Below are positions 1 to 7,039 of a stretch of DNA of 64,000 nt, piece after piece. The notes below the pieces were generated by a model, which saw only the letters and a program-made list of their open reading frames with translations, was not told the origin of the DNA and searched no databases. Made by a program: the position numbers and the translations under genes. This DNA is from an uncultured Eubacteriales bacterium (GTDB taxonomy: Bacteria; Bacillota; Clostridia; Christensenellales; Aristaeellaceae): the NCBI GenBank assembly GCA_902795275.1, contig CADBKQ010000003.1, positions 1 through 64,000 on the forward strand, written 5' to 3'. Within the stretch, counting starts at the first letter, position 1. Every line of letters starts with the position of its first letter.

Positions 1-93
1 GAAGGGAGGCGTAGCAGCGCTACGTTGACCGGAGTGAAGCACAGCCAGGGCGGAAAAGACGCCCGAAGATTCAAGCTTTTAGATGGGATTTAG
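1..93 (+). other. open frame at the left edge, possible 3' end of a gene
   Basis: An open frame enters from the left edge and stops at TAG after 30 codons. No start codon or recognisable motif is present, and the composition (many Arg, Ser, Gly, Lys codons) does not match a family I know. It may be the tail of a gene lying outside the window or chance. Confidence 0.2.
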
Positions 94-115
94 TATTATA
101 TCGCCAAGTGCGGGT

Positions 116-162
116 CCAGGGGGATCATCCCCCTGGTGGGGGTCTGGGGCGCATAGCCCCAG
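116..162. repeat. double-hairpin intergenic repeat
   Basis: A near-perfect palindrome (10-bp arms at 116-125 and 127-136 around one base) is followed by a second hairpin with 7-bp arms CTGGGGC and GCCCCAG (144-150 and 156-162). GC-rich paired hairpins of this kind are common intergenic repeats in Clostridia; no T-run follows, so a terminator role is doubtful. Confidence 0.5.
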
Positions 163-189
163 CGTTTTCCAATTATTTGTTTAGCACAA

Positions 190-227
190 TAAAACAACAG
201 CCGGACGGAGCATGAATCCGTCCGGCT
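190..227 (-). terminator. terminator downstream of the lipoprotein gene
   Basis: An 11-bp perfect stem (AGCCGGACGGA at 199-209 pairing with 217-227, 7-nt loop) lies just beyond the lipoprotein stop. On the minus strand it is followed by a moderately T-rich stretch (TGTTGTTTTATT). Confidence 0.6.
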
Positions 228-245
228 TGTTTGCTGATGCAAGGA

Positions 246-1043
246 TCAGATTTGTTTCAGGCTGTCGCGCGCGTGATTGATCACCGTTTTGTAGCTGCTG
301 TTGAAGTACCCGTCGGGGCAGGAAAGATGCAGCATGATAACCTGATTGTTGTCCAGCAGTGCCATCATCACGCGGCCGTAAATGGAAACGCCGCTGGTGT
401 AGGTGCCTTCATAGTCGGCGTAGAAGCCGTCCTTCTTGAGGATGGTGCGGTTTGCCAGTTCGGTGGTCTTCCATTTGGTGAAGTTGTACTGGCCCAAATC
501 CTTGAGCGTGTTGCGCAGCTCCGCTTTCAGATCGTTGATTTTGAAGGTGCTGGCAACGGAGTACACGCGGATGGTCATCTGCGCGCTGTAGCCGTCCAGC
601 TCGTTGGGGTTGATCAGCGTGACCGCGTCGCTGACGGAATCATCAATGCCCCAGCCCTGCGGCGCGTCGAACATCAGGTGCAGCTTGTCGGAGGTCACGG
701 TGCCAAACTCAAATTTCAGCGTGGGCTTGGGCGTGGGCGTGGGCATGTCGATGGGGTCGATGGGGATGGGCGTCGCGCCTGCGTAGACGTTGCGGCCATA
801 GTCATCGTATACCGCGTTATCATTATATACCTCGTCTTCCCCGCTCTCTTCGGAAGCCGGGTCATAGCCCTCGGGCAGATCCAGCTCCTGCCGCGGCACG
901 GGCGTGGTCAAATCCATGGGGTCCCGCTGCTGGGCACTCGCCTGGGCGGTATCGGCGTCGGGAAAATTCTGTTCCTGCACCGCGCATCCCGTCAGCAAAA
1001 CCGCCAGCATCAGCAGCGCTAAAACTCGCAATGATTTTTTCAT
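246..1043 (-). CDS. secreted lipoprotein of unknown function
   Basis: The product (265 aa) starts with a lipoprotein signal peptide: MKKSLRV, a hydrophobic stretch and the lipobox LLTGC, so it should be lipidated at Cys and anchored outside the membrane. A Pro/Thr-rich linker (PTPTPKP, about residue 115) leads to a C-terminal domain of about 150 aa that I do not recognise. The start was chosen because AAGGAGG lies 8 nt upstream; an in-frame ATG further up lacks a site. It has its own promoter and a terminator, so it is probably a single-gene unit behind yhaM. Confidence 0.85.
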   Translation of the reverse strand: MKKSLRVLALLMLAVLLTGCAVQEQNFPDADTAQASAQQRDPMDLTTPVPRQELDLPEGYDPASEESGEDEVYNDNAVYDDYGRNVYAGATPIPIDPIDMPTPTPKPTLKFEFGTVTSDKLHLMFDAPQGWGIDDSVSDAVTLINPNELDGYSAQMTIRVYSVASTFKINDLKAELRNTLKDLGQYNFTKWKTTELANRTILKKDGFYADYEGTYTSGVSIYGRVMMALLDNNQVIMLHLSCPDGYFNSSYKTVINHARDSLKQI

Positions 1044-1116
1044 CCGAAAGATGCCTCCTTGAATCCGGCTCGCTTTCCGCCAGCGGAAAACGAGGAAATC
1101 ATAGTTTCGTAGTATT

Positions 1117-1145
1117 ATTGTAACATTTTCTTCATCTTTCGTCAA
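1117..1145 (-). promoter_or_regulatory. sigma-A type promoter of the lipoprotein gene
   Basis: On the minus strand TTGACG (1140-1145) and TACAAT (1117-1122) are separated by 17 bp, about 75 bp upstream of the lipoprotein start. Confidence 0.7.
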
Positions 1146-1183
1146 GCACTTTAACGCTGTAGAAGCTGGATTTCCAAGGGATT

Positions 1184-2188
1184 TTACAAAAGTCCGGAAT
1201 ACGCGTCGGCATTGGATTGCTCCGCGTCGGACGAATCGGCGTCCGTCTGGAGGCGGGGATGGTACAGCCTGCGGTCCAGGGTCCAGATTTTTTCGCTGAA
1301 CGCGCCCGCGGGCGTGCGGCGCATCACACCTTCCATCTCATTCATCTTAGCGTCCATGTCGTCCAGCAGGTGCAGCATTTCCGCCTCGGGGAACATGGGC
1401 GGGCGCGGGCTGCCGTGCTCGGGCAGGCCGTGGTGGCTGATCACCATGTGGCACAGAAGAAGCACGTATTCCCCGCTTACGTTCGCGCGCCGCGCCGCCT
1501 CCCGCACCTGGGCCACGCCGTGCACCAGATGCCCCAGCAATTGCCCTTCCGCGGAATAATCGGACACGTTGCCGCCCTCGTCGCTGAGGAGCTCGGCGGT
1601 CTTGCTCAGGTCGTGGGCGATGGCCCCGGCCCGGAGCAGGTCGCCGTTCAGGAAGGGATACAGGGGCAGCACCGCTTCGGCGGCGCGGAGCACGCCGAGC
1701 GTATGGTGCAGCAGGCCGCTGCGCTCCGCGTGGTGCACGCGCTGGGCGGCGGGATAATACATCAGCTTGTCGCCGCACATGTTCAGCAGCTCCCGCAGGA
1801 TGGCCTGCAATTCCGGCGTTTTCATCCGGCTGACGGTGCGGTTGATCTCAGCCATCATATCCTCCGCCGGTTCGGGCGCGCAGGGCATGAGCACCGATAA
1901 ATCCACCTGATCGTCGGGCCGGGAATCCCGCATCTGGTCGATGCGCATTTGCAGCCGGCCGTTGAACTCCTGCACCGTGCCCGCCACCTTGATGACGCTG
2001 CCCTGTTTAGGAGGCGGAACCGTGCCGTCCCATTTCTTGCAGTTGATTTCGCTGTCCTTGTCGCACAGGGTCAGGTCAAGATATTTGCCGCCCTTGGCGG
2101 ACGTGCGCTGCTCGGCTGTCCGCACGAGCAGGAAGCCCAGAAAGCGGTCGTCAGGTTTCAGGGTGGCAATGGCAAGCTGCTGCATCAT
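1184..2188 (-). CDS. yhaM: 3'-5' exoribonuclease YhaM family protein
   Basis: YhaM-type enzymes combine an N-terminal OB-fold nucleic-acid-binding domain with an HD phosphohydrolase domain and degrade RNA or DNA 3' to 5' in the cytoplasm. Here the OB fold spans about residues 5-95. The HD domain shows HHAERSGLLHH (152-162), the AHDLSK metal-binding motif (191-196) and further His residues (GHLVHG, VISHHG). The length (334 aa) fits the family, apart from a short Ser/Asp-rich tail. It is the last gene of an operon with the ferritin-like and DUF1858 genes, 17 nt behind the former, with GAAGGAAA upstream of a double ATG start. Confidence 0.9.
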   Translation of the reverse strand: MMQQLAIATLKPDDRFLGFLLVRTAEQRTSAKGGKYLDLTLCDKDSEINCKKWDGTVPPPKQGSVIKVAGTVQEFNGRLQMRIDQMRDSRPDDQVDLSVLMPCAPEPAEDMMAEINRTVSRMKTPELQAILRELLNMCGDKLMYYPAAQRVHHAERSGLLHHTLGVLRAAEAVLPLYPFLNGDLLRAGAIAHDLSKTAELLSDEGGNVSDYSAEGQLLGHLVHGVAQVREAARRANVSGEYVLLLCHMVISHHGLPEHGSPRPPMFPEAEMLHLLDDMDAKMNEMEGVMRRTPAGAFSEKIWTLDRRLYHPRLQTDADSSDAEQSNADAYSGLL

Positions 2189-2205
2189 GTGTTTTATTTC
2201 CTTCT

Positions 2206-2685
2206 TTATTCCTCCGCGCCGCCCTCCGTTTGGCCGGACAGCGCGCGGATCATTTCGTTCAGTTTCATCAAGTGCCCTGTTTCTTCCAATTCAATCTGGC
2301 GGAACGCGGCGGAGGCGGCGCCTTCCAGCTGATCGGCGAATTCGCCGTAGCGCGCGGCGGCGTTTCGTTCCTCATCCGCGGCATACTGATAAAGCCGCAG
2401 GACGGATTCAAACGCACCTTTGCGCTGGGCTTCCATCAGCCCGCCGGAAAACAGCATGCTCGTCGCTTGGGCGGAGAGCAGCCGCGCCCGCTCAAAGCCG
2501 GGCGTTTCGCCGCCCATCTCGGAGAACCGGGCCAGGTGGTGCCTTTCGTCCGTCAAAATGGCGCGGACAGCCTCCCGGCAGGAGCTGTCCGCAAAGATGG
2601 CGAGCGCGCGCTCGTACAGGCGGATGGCGCGCTTTTCCATTTCACAGGCAATGAACAGGGCTTCCCCCGCGCTGCGCACCTGCAT
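2206..2685 (-). CDS. ferritin-like (rubrerythrin-type) diiron protein
   Basis: The 159-aa product is predicted to be a four-helix bundle. It carries carboxylate/His motifs typical of diiron ferritin-like proteins: EMEKRAIRLYE (about 15-25), DERHH (46-50), DEERNAAARY (about 103-112) and ELEETGH (about 134-140). No C-terminal rubredoxin-like Cys motif is present, so it is not a full rubrerythrin. Such proteins usually act in peroxide or oxygen defence in anaerobes. It lies 5 nt after the DUF1858 gene and upstream of yhaM in one operon. The exact substrate cannot be told from sequence. Confidence 0.8.
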   Translation of the reverse strand: MQVRSAGEALFIACEMEKRAIRLYERALAIFADSSCREAVRAILTDERHHLARFSEMGGETPGFERARLLSAQATSMLFSGGLMEAQRKGAFESVLRLYQYAADEERNAAARYGEFADQLEGAASAAFRQIELEETGHLMKLNEMIRALSGQTEGGAEE

Positions 2686-2690
2686 GGCGG

Positions 2691-2900
2691 TTATTTCGCC
2701 TCGGCCAGGAATTCGTTCAGCTGGTGCACCAGCTCGTCCACGTTGGTGCCATGGGCGGCGCAGGCGTCCTCCAAAGACTCCATCACAGCATGGGGGCAGC
2801 CCAAGCAGTGCATGCCGAATTCCATCAGAATGCGGGCGGTGCCGCGATGAATGTTCAGTACTTCTCCGATGCTCATGCTTTTATTGACCGTGTTTTCCAT
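2691..2900 (-). CDS. DUF1858 domain protein with a CxxC motif
   Basis: This 69-aa protein matches the small DUF1858 family: a short helical domain with CLGCP (Cys32 and Cys35) after a segment resembling MEFGMH. DUF1858 is often found fused to or beside hybrid-cluster or iron-sulfur/redox proteins; its biochemical role is unknown. It is the first gene of the operon with a ferritin-like protein and yhaM, behind a strong promoter and an AAAGGAG site. That context suggests a redox- or iron-related function, which is inference. Confidence 0.85.
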   Translation of the reverse strand: MENTVNKSMSIGEVLNIHRGTARILMEFGMHCLGCPHAVMESLEDACAAHGTNVDELVHQLNEFLAEAK

Positions 2901-2937
2901 TTTGAATAATCTCCTTTCGGGCCTTTAGCCATTACAC

Positions 2938-2966
2938 ATCATACCCTAAACCCACCGGATTGTCAA
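2938..2966 (-). promoter_or_regulatory. promoter of the DUF1858-ferritin-yhaM operon
   Basis: On the minus strand TTGACA (2961-2966) and TATGAT (2938-2943) are 17 bp apart, about 40 bp upstream of the first gene of the operon. Confidence 0.8.
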
Positions 2967-3008
2967 CGAAAATGCGAACGATTTCCTGATCCCAGCCTCT
3001 GCAAGAAC

Positions 3009-3037
3009 TTGCTTTTTCATGGATACTATGGTATCAT
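3009..3037 (+). promoter_or_regulatory. promoter of the phosphodiester glycosidase operon
   Basis: TTGCTT (3009-3014), a 17-bp spacer and TATCAT (3032-3037) precede the AAAAGGAGAT ribosome binding site of the next gene. It is divergent from the DUF1858 operon promoter. Confidence 0.55.
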
Positions 3038-3073
3038 CATCATGGTATTTTTTGTGTAAAAGGAGATTCGGAA

Positions 3074-4024
3074 ATGCGGAAACAGGCTGTTCTGATTCTT
3101 GCTCTCTGCGCCTTGCTGCTCTGCCCCCGGCTTACTGCGGCGGAAGGGTTTGAACCCTTGCCCATGGACAATTTTCAGCCGGGGCCGATGCCGTCGGAAG
3201 CGGGATACATTTCCCCGACGGAATATGAGGACGCTTCCATATCGGTAAAGATTTACCAGGACCGCTACGCGGACACAGATTATTTCTACGCGCATATCAA
3301 AATCTCCGATCCGTCCCAGCTGCGCACAGCGCCCGCCGGGATCGTAGCCTCCCCCACCGCCACTTTCCAGTATGAAACCGAAAACAAGGCTACCCTGATT
3401 GCCAGGGCGGCCAACGCGGTGATCGCCATCAACGGCGATTACTATACGAAAGCGGATAAATGCGCCGTGGTGCTGCGCCAGAACCGGCAGTACCGCAACT
3501 TTGCCAACGGGTCTACGGATCTGCTGGTGATTGACATGAACGGCGACCTGAGCGTGCTGACCAACTGCACCAAGCAGTATTACAAGGAATATATGGATCA
3601 GAACCGGCCCCAGCTTTATAACATCTTCTGCTTCGGCCCGATGATCGTGCAGGACGGCGTGAGCGTGATTTCCGAAGGCTATAAGAACGCCAGCATCGGC
3701 TCCCAGAACATGACGCAGCGCTCCGCCATCGCCCAGCTCGGCCCGCTGGAATACATGCTCATTTCCACCAACGGCCCGCAGTCCCCCGGCAATAAGGGCA
3801 TGACGCTGTATGATTTCGCCAAAGTGTGCGAGGACGCGGGCAAACAGCTGAGCGAAAACGGCTGCCTGATCGCCTACAATCTGGACGGCGGCAACAGCGC
3901 GGCCATGATCTTCCGCGAAGTCAGCCCGGACAGCGGAAAGCTGGTGATGACGCGGGTCAATTCCTCCGATATCAGCGAGCGCCATTTGAGCGACATCATT
4001 TACTTTGCAACGCTGGTGAAATAA
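3074..4024 (+). CDS. secreted phosphodiester glycosidase (NAGPA-domain) family protein
   Basis: The 316-aa product has a Sec signal peptide (MRKQAVLILALCALLLCPRL...AAEG). Its C-terminal two thirds carry the NAGPA/DUF2233 pattern: AINGDYYT, FGPMIVQDG, RSAIAQLG and NLDGGNSAAM. This family includes the mammalian uncovering enzyme; bacterial members are thought to cleave phosphodiester-linked sugars, for example in cell-wall polymers, outside the membrane. AAAAGGAGAT sits 8 nt before the ATG. It starts a three-gene run with the Lgt-like and RCC1 genes (gaps of 1 nt and a 4-nt overlap). Confidence 0.85.
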   Translation: MRKQAVLILALCALLLCPRLTAAEGFEPLPMDNFQPGPMPSEAGYISPTEYEDASISVKIYQDRYADTDYFYAHIKISDPSQLRTAPAGIVASPTATFQYETENKATLIARAANAVIAINGDYYTKADKCAVVLRQNRQYRNFANGSTDLLVIDMNGDLSVLTNCTKQYYKEYMDQNRPQLYNIFCFGPMIVQDGVSVISEGYKNASIGSQNMTQRSAIAQLGPLEYMLISTNGPQSPGNKGMTLYDFAKVCEDAGKQLSENGCLIAYNLDGGNSAAMIFREVSPDSGKLVMTRVNSSDISERHLSDIIYFATLVK

Positions 4025-4025
4025 T

Positions 4026-4982
4026 ATGATGGAAGTAAAAATGATTTCCCTGCCCGGCGGGGAAATCAGTCTCTACGGCCTGGCCATGACCGTCGGCTGT
4101 CTGGCCGCCGCGGCGTGGCTGATCGCCCTGGCGCGCCGTAAAAGAATCAAAACCGGGGCGGCAGCGGTGTACTGCCTTCTCTGCGGGGCGCTCGGCCTGC
4201 TGCTTGGCAGGGCTGTCTACTGCGCCGTGCGGTTTGGCCGGATGTTTTACGACGAGATGGGCGATTTTTCCGGCCTCCTGCCCTTCTTTGATTTCCGGAG
4301 CGGCAGCGTGAATATCGGCGGCGTGATGCTGGGCTGCATCCTGGCCGCGCCCCTCGCCGCAAGGCTTTGCGGAGGAAAAGCCGCGGAGTATCTGGACAGC
4401 TTTGTTTTCCCCGGGCTGGCTGTGTTTGTTCTGGAAAGGCTGCTGGAGCCGCTGGCGGGCCACGGCTACGGCGTGTTCCTGTACGATTCGCCCCTGGCCG
4501 CGTTCCCGTTCGCGCTGGAAACCTATATGGAAGAATACGCGGTAGCGGTGTGCTTCCTGGAAGCACTGCTGGCGCTGATCCTGATGGCTGCGCTGGTTTT
4601 CCTGAAACAGAAATGCAAGAGAAGCGGTCAATTGTTCCTGAGCGCCCTGGCCCTTTTCTGCGCCAGCCAGATCATGCCGGAAAGCCTGCGGCACGACGAC
4701 GTGCTGTTCATCTTTATTTTCGCCCGGGTGACGCAGATCTTCTACGCCCTGATGCTGGCCGGCGCGCTGATTGCCGCCCTGTGGAAGCGCGTTCCCCCGA
4801 AGAAAGCCGCGCTGGAATTCCTCTTGCTTCTCCTGGGCGCGGGCGTCTGCATCGGCGCGGAGTTCGCGCTGGACAAAACAAACCTTTCCCATGGGCTGAT
4901 TTACGCGGTCATGATCGTGACCCTGGCGGGCATGGCCGCGCTGATCCTGCGGGCGGTTTTCAGAAAGAAGGTTGACCGATGA
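4026..4982 (+). CDS. divergent prolipoprotein diacylglyceryl transferase-like membrane protein
   Basis: This 318-aa protein has about seven hydrophobic segments and follows the outline of Lgt: a GISLYGLAM-like opening (GEISLYGLAMTVG), a GGVMLGCILAA segment resembling the Lgt GG-L-G motif, and a seven-helix length. Key Lgt residues are changed: the signature usually GRxGNFxNGExxG reads ERLLEPLAGHGYG at about residues 138-150, and the His of the HGG motif is replaced (NIGG). It may therefore not transfer diacylglycerol. It is translationally coupled to its neighbours. An alternative ATG lies one codon downstream. Confidence 0.65.
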   Translation: MMEVKMISLPGGEISLYGLAMTVGCLAAAAWLIALARRKRIKTGAAAVYCLLCGALGLLLGRAVYCAVRFGRMFYDEMGDFSGLLPFFDFRSGSVNIGGVMLGCILAAPLAARLCGGKAAEYLDSFVFPGLAVFVLERLLEPLAGHGYGVFLYDSPLAAFPFALETYMEEYAVAVCFLEALLALILMAALVFLKQKCKRSGQLFLSALALFCASQIMPESLRHDDVLFIFIFARVTQIFYALMLAGALIAALWKRVPPKKAALEFLLLLLGAGVCIGAEFALDKTNLSHGLIYAVMIVTLAGMAALILRAVFRKKVDR

Positions 4983-6163
4983 AAATAATGCGTGTTTTTG
5001 CGCTGGCCCTGGCGCTGGTGCTGCTGGCCCTGCCCGCCTCCGCCGCGCGGTACGACCTGCCGGACGGACGGTATTTTATCCTGTCCCTGGGCGGCAGCTT
5101 CGCCTATTCCCGCGACACCGCCGGGAATTTCCGCGTGTGGGGCGACAACCAGTACGGCCAGCTTGGGAAAGGGCATTTCAACAACGCCAGCGGCATCCTG
5201 GGCATCTATCCTTCGGACTTCAAAACCAAGAACGCCGAGATCGACCTTTCTCAGGTCAAGGACATTGTGAGCGGCAGCAATTTCAGCTTCTTCTGGATGA
5301 ACGACGGCACGCTGTACGCCGTGGGCAACAGCGATTTCGGCACCCTCGGCAAAGCGGAGGGCAGCTATTCCACGCATAAGCAATTCCATGTTCCCGAAAA
5401 GCCCGCCGCCTTATCCTGCGGCTTCGGCCATTGCCTGCTGCTGACGGAAAACGGCGAAGTGTACGCCTGGGGCCGGAACAGCAAGGGACAGGTCGGAAAC
5501 GGTTCCCGGCAGAAAACCATCGCGCCCTGCAAGCTGGCCCTGCAAAACATCGTGCAGATCGCCGCGGGCGGCCAGTTCTCCCTGGCGCTGGACAGCGAAG
5601 GCAGGCTGTGGGGCTGGGGCGATAATGAATTCAGCATCCTCTCTCCCAGTTCGGAAGCCTTCTTTGCCATGCCTGTACAGGTGAACATCGGCGATATTGA
5701 AATCGCGGCCATCGAAGCGGGCGGTTATCACGCGGCGGTGCTGGACAAGCAGGGCCGGGTGTGGGCCTGGGGCAAGAACGACGTATACCAGGTGGGCGTT
5801 GAATCAAGGGGAAAGACGGTCACAGCGCCTGTGCAGGTCAATCTGCCTTTGCCCGCCACCAGCCTGTCGGTTTACTCCTCCCAGAATTACGCCATCCTGT
5901 CCGACACGTCCCTGTGGTCCTGGGGCAATAACGGCTACGGCCAGCTGGGCCAGCACCTGCGGGGCGTGGTGGGCGGCCTTCCCGGGCAGTGCGTGGAAAG
6001 GGATGTGATCGTGGCGGAAACGGGCAGCATGTTCGCCCTCTGTGTGCTGCAGGACGGCACCATGATGGCCGCCGGCTTCAACAACCACGCCGAGCTGGGC
6101 GACGGTTCCACCGGCCACAGGAACACCATGTCCCCGAATGGGATGGACCTGATTCTGAATTAG
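4979..6163 (+). CDS. secreted RCC1-repeat (beta-propeller) protein
   Basis: The 394-aa product has a signal peptide (MKIMRVFALALALVLLALPA-SAA) and then tandem RCC1 repeats, recognisable as FRVWGDNQYGQLG, LYAVGNSDFGTLG, VYAWGRNSKGQVG, LWGWGDNEF, VWAWGKNDVYQVG and LWSWGNNGYGQLG. These should form a seven-bladed propeller outside the cell. In bacteria such proteins are presumed to mediate protein or ligand binding; the partner is unknown. The ATG overlaps the Lgt-like stop by 4 nt (ATGA), so the genes are co-translated. Confidence 0.85.
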   Translation: MKIMRVFALALALVLLALPASAARYDLPDGRYFILSLGGSFAYSRDTAGNFRVWGDNQYGQLGKGHFNNASGILGIYPSDFKTKNAEIDLSQVKDIVSGSNFSFFWMNDGTLYAVGNSDFGTLGKAEGSYSTHKQFHVPEKPAALSCGFGHCLLLTENGEVYAWGRNSKGQVGNGSRQKTIAPCKLALQNIVQIAAGGQFSLALDSEGRLWGWGDNEFSILSPSSEAFFAMPVQVNIGDIEIAAIEAGGYHAAVLDKQGRVWAWGKNDVYQVGVESRGKTVTAPVQVNLPLPATSLSVYSSQNYAILSDTSLWSWGNNGYGQLGQHLRGVVGGLPGQCVERDVIVAETGSMFALCVLQDGTMMAAGFNNHAELGDGSTGHRNTMSPNGMDLILN

Positions 6164-6206
6164 GAACGGTATGGATGATGGCGCTGGAAGGACGCTTTCA
6201 CGAAGG

Positions 6207-6229
6207 AGGGATTAGGGAATAGGGATTAG
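6207..6229 (+). repeat. heptamer array, G-rich strand, left half of an inverted pair
   Basis: Three tandem 7-bp units in the order AGGGATT, AGGGAAT, AGGGATT plus AG. The inverted partner lies 54 bp downstream. The unit order matches the outer end of the arrays around the four-helix-bundle gene at 28.4 kb. Confidence 0.9.
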
Positions 6230-6283
6230 TCATTTTGTCTTACTTTCTCAATGCGCTTCCAAATTGTATCGCCCACTATCTCT

Positions 6284-6306
6284 CTAATCCCTAATCCCTA
6301 ATCCCT
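6284..6306 (-). repeat. heptamer array, C-rich strand, right half of an inverted pair
   Basis: Three tandem AATCCCT units preceded by CT, that is AGGGATT read on the minus strand. With the left array it forms an inverted repeat enclosing a 54-bp AT-rich spacer without an ORF. It could fold into a long hairpin after the RCC1 gene. Confidence 0.9.
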
Positions 6307-6385
6307 TTTCCTCCCCGTTTTTCTTCCGCATAAAACCGGCCAAACCCGGAAATGCTGAGGAAGAAAGAAACAGGGAGGTGTTTTT

Positions 6386-6820
6386 ATGATCGAACAGGAT
6401 ACCGTGCGGCTGCTGCGGGAATGCGACGCGGGCGCGAAAATGGGCGTGGATTCGCTGAACGACGTGATCGACCGGGTACAGGACGGCCGCTTGAAGCAGG
6501 CGCTCGCCCAGTCCCGAGAGGAGCACGAAGCGCTGTCAGGCGAGATTCGCGGCGAACTGGACCGGTTCCGGGACGAAGGAAAAGACCCTGCGCCCATGGC
6601 CTCCGCCATGAGCTGGCTGAAAACCAAAGCGGAGCTGGCCATGGACGCTTCCGACGCCACGGTGGCCGACCTGATGACCGACGGCTGCAACATGGGCGTC
6701 AAGTCGCTGAGCAAGTACCTGAACCAATACAAGGCCGCGGATGAGAAATCCAAGAACCTCGCCAAACGCCTGGTGACCGAGGAAGAACACCTGGCGCAGC
6801 GGATCCGGCCCTACCTGTAA
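6386..6820 (+). CDS. ferritin-like four-helix-bundle protein (DUF2383/PA2169-like)
   Basis: This 144-aa all-helical protein resembles the PA2169/DUF2383 group of ferritin-like proteins. It has LLRECDAGAKMGVDSLNDVI at the start, REEHEALSGEI (about 46-56) and a C-terminal TEEEHLAQRI, giving E-x-x-H pairs that could bind metal. Its role in the family is not established; stress-related functions are often assumed. GGGAGGTG sits 6 nt upstream of the ATG. The gene stands alone, between a heptamer inverted pair and a strong hairpin. Confidence 0.65.
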   Translation: MIEQDTVRLLRECDAGAKMGVDSLNDVIDRVQDGRLKQALAQSREEHEALSGEIRGELDRFRDEGKDPAPMASAMSWLKTKAELAMDASDATVADLMTDGCNMGVKSLSKYLNQYKAADEKSKNLAKRLVTEEEHLAQRIRPYL

Positions 6821-6903
6821 AACGCCGCTTTCCAATTTTTGAAAAAGAGATTTGCCGTATATTGTCACATACGGCGCTATATCTACCATATATAGCATAA
6901 ATG

Positions 6904-6940
6904 AGCCATTTGTATCCAAAATCTTTTGGAGCAAATGGCT
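6904..6940 (+). terminator. two-part hairpin after the ferritin-like gene
   Basis: Outer 9-bp arms (AGCCATTTG, 6904-6912 with 6932-6940) enclose inner 7-bp arms (TCCAAAA with TTTTGGA). TTGTATTTTG follows, so it may terminate the upstream gene. A smaller hairpin (GCCGTAT/ATACGGC) lies 30 bp before it. Confidence 0.55.
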
Positions 6941-6968
6941 TGTATTTTGCCTGATAATCTGATAGAAT
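6940..6968 (+). promoter_or_regulatory. probable promoter of the EF-G-like gene
   Basis: TTGTAT (6940-6945) and TAGAAT (6963-6968) are 17 bp apart, about 70 bp before the EF-G-like start. Confidence 0.45.
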
Positions 6969-7039
6969 AGGATAGGTATGTGATTCACTATGCGTTTGTG
7001 CGTAATCAAGAATCAAATGAATTTTTAGGGGGAACCGAC

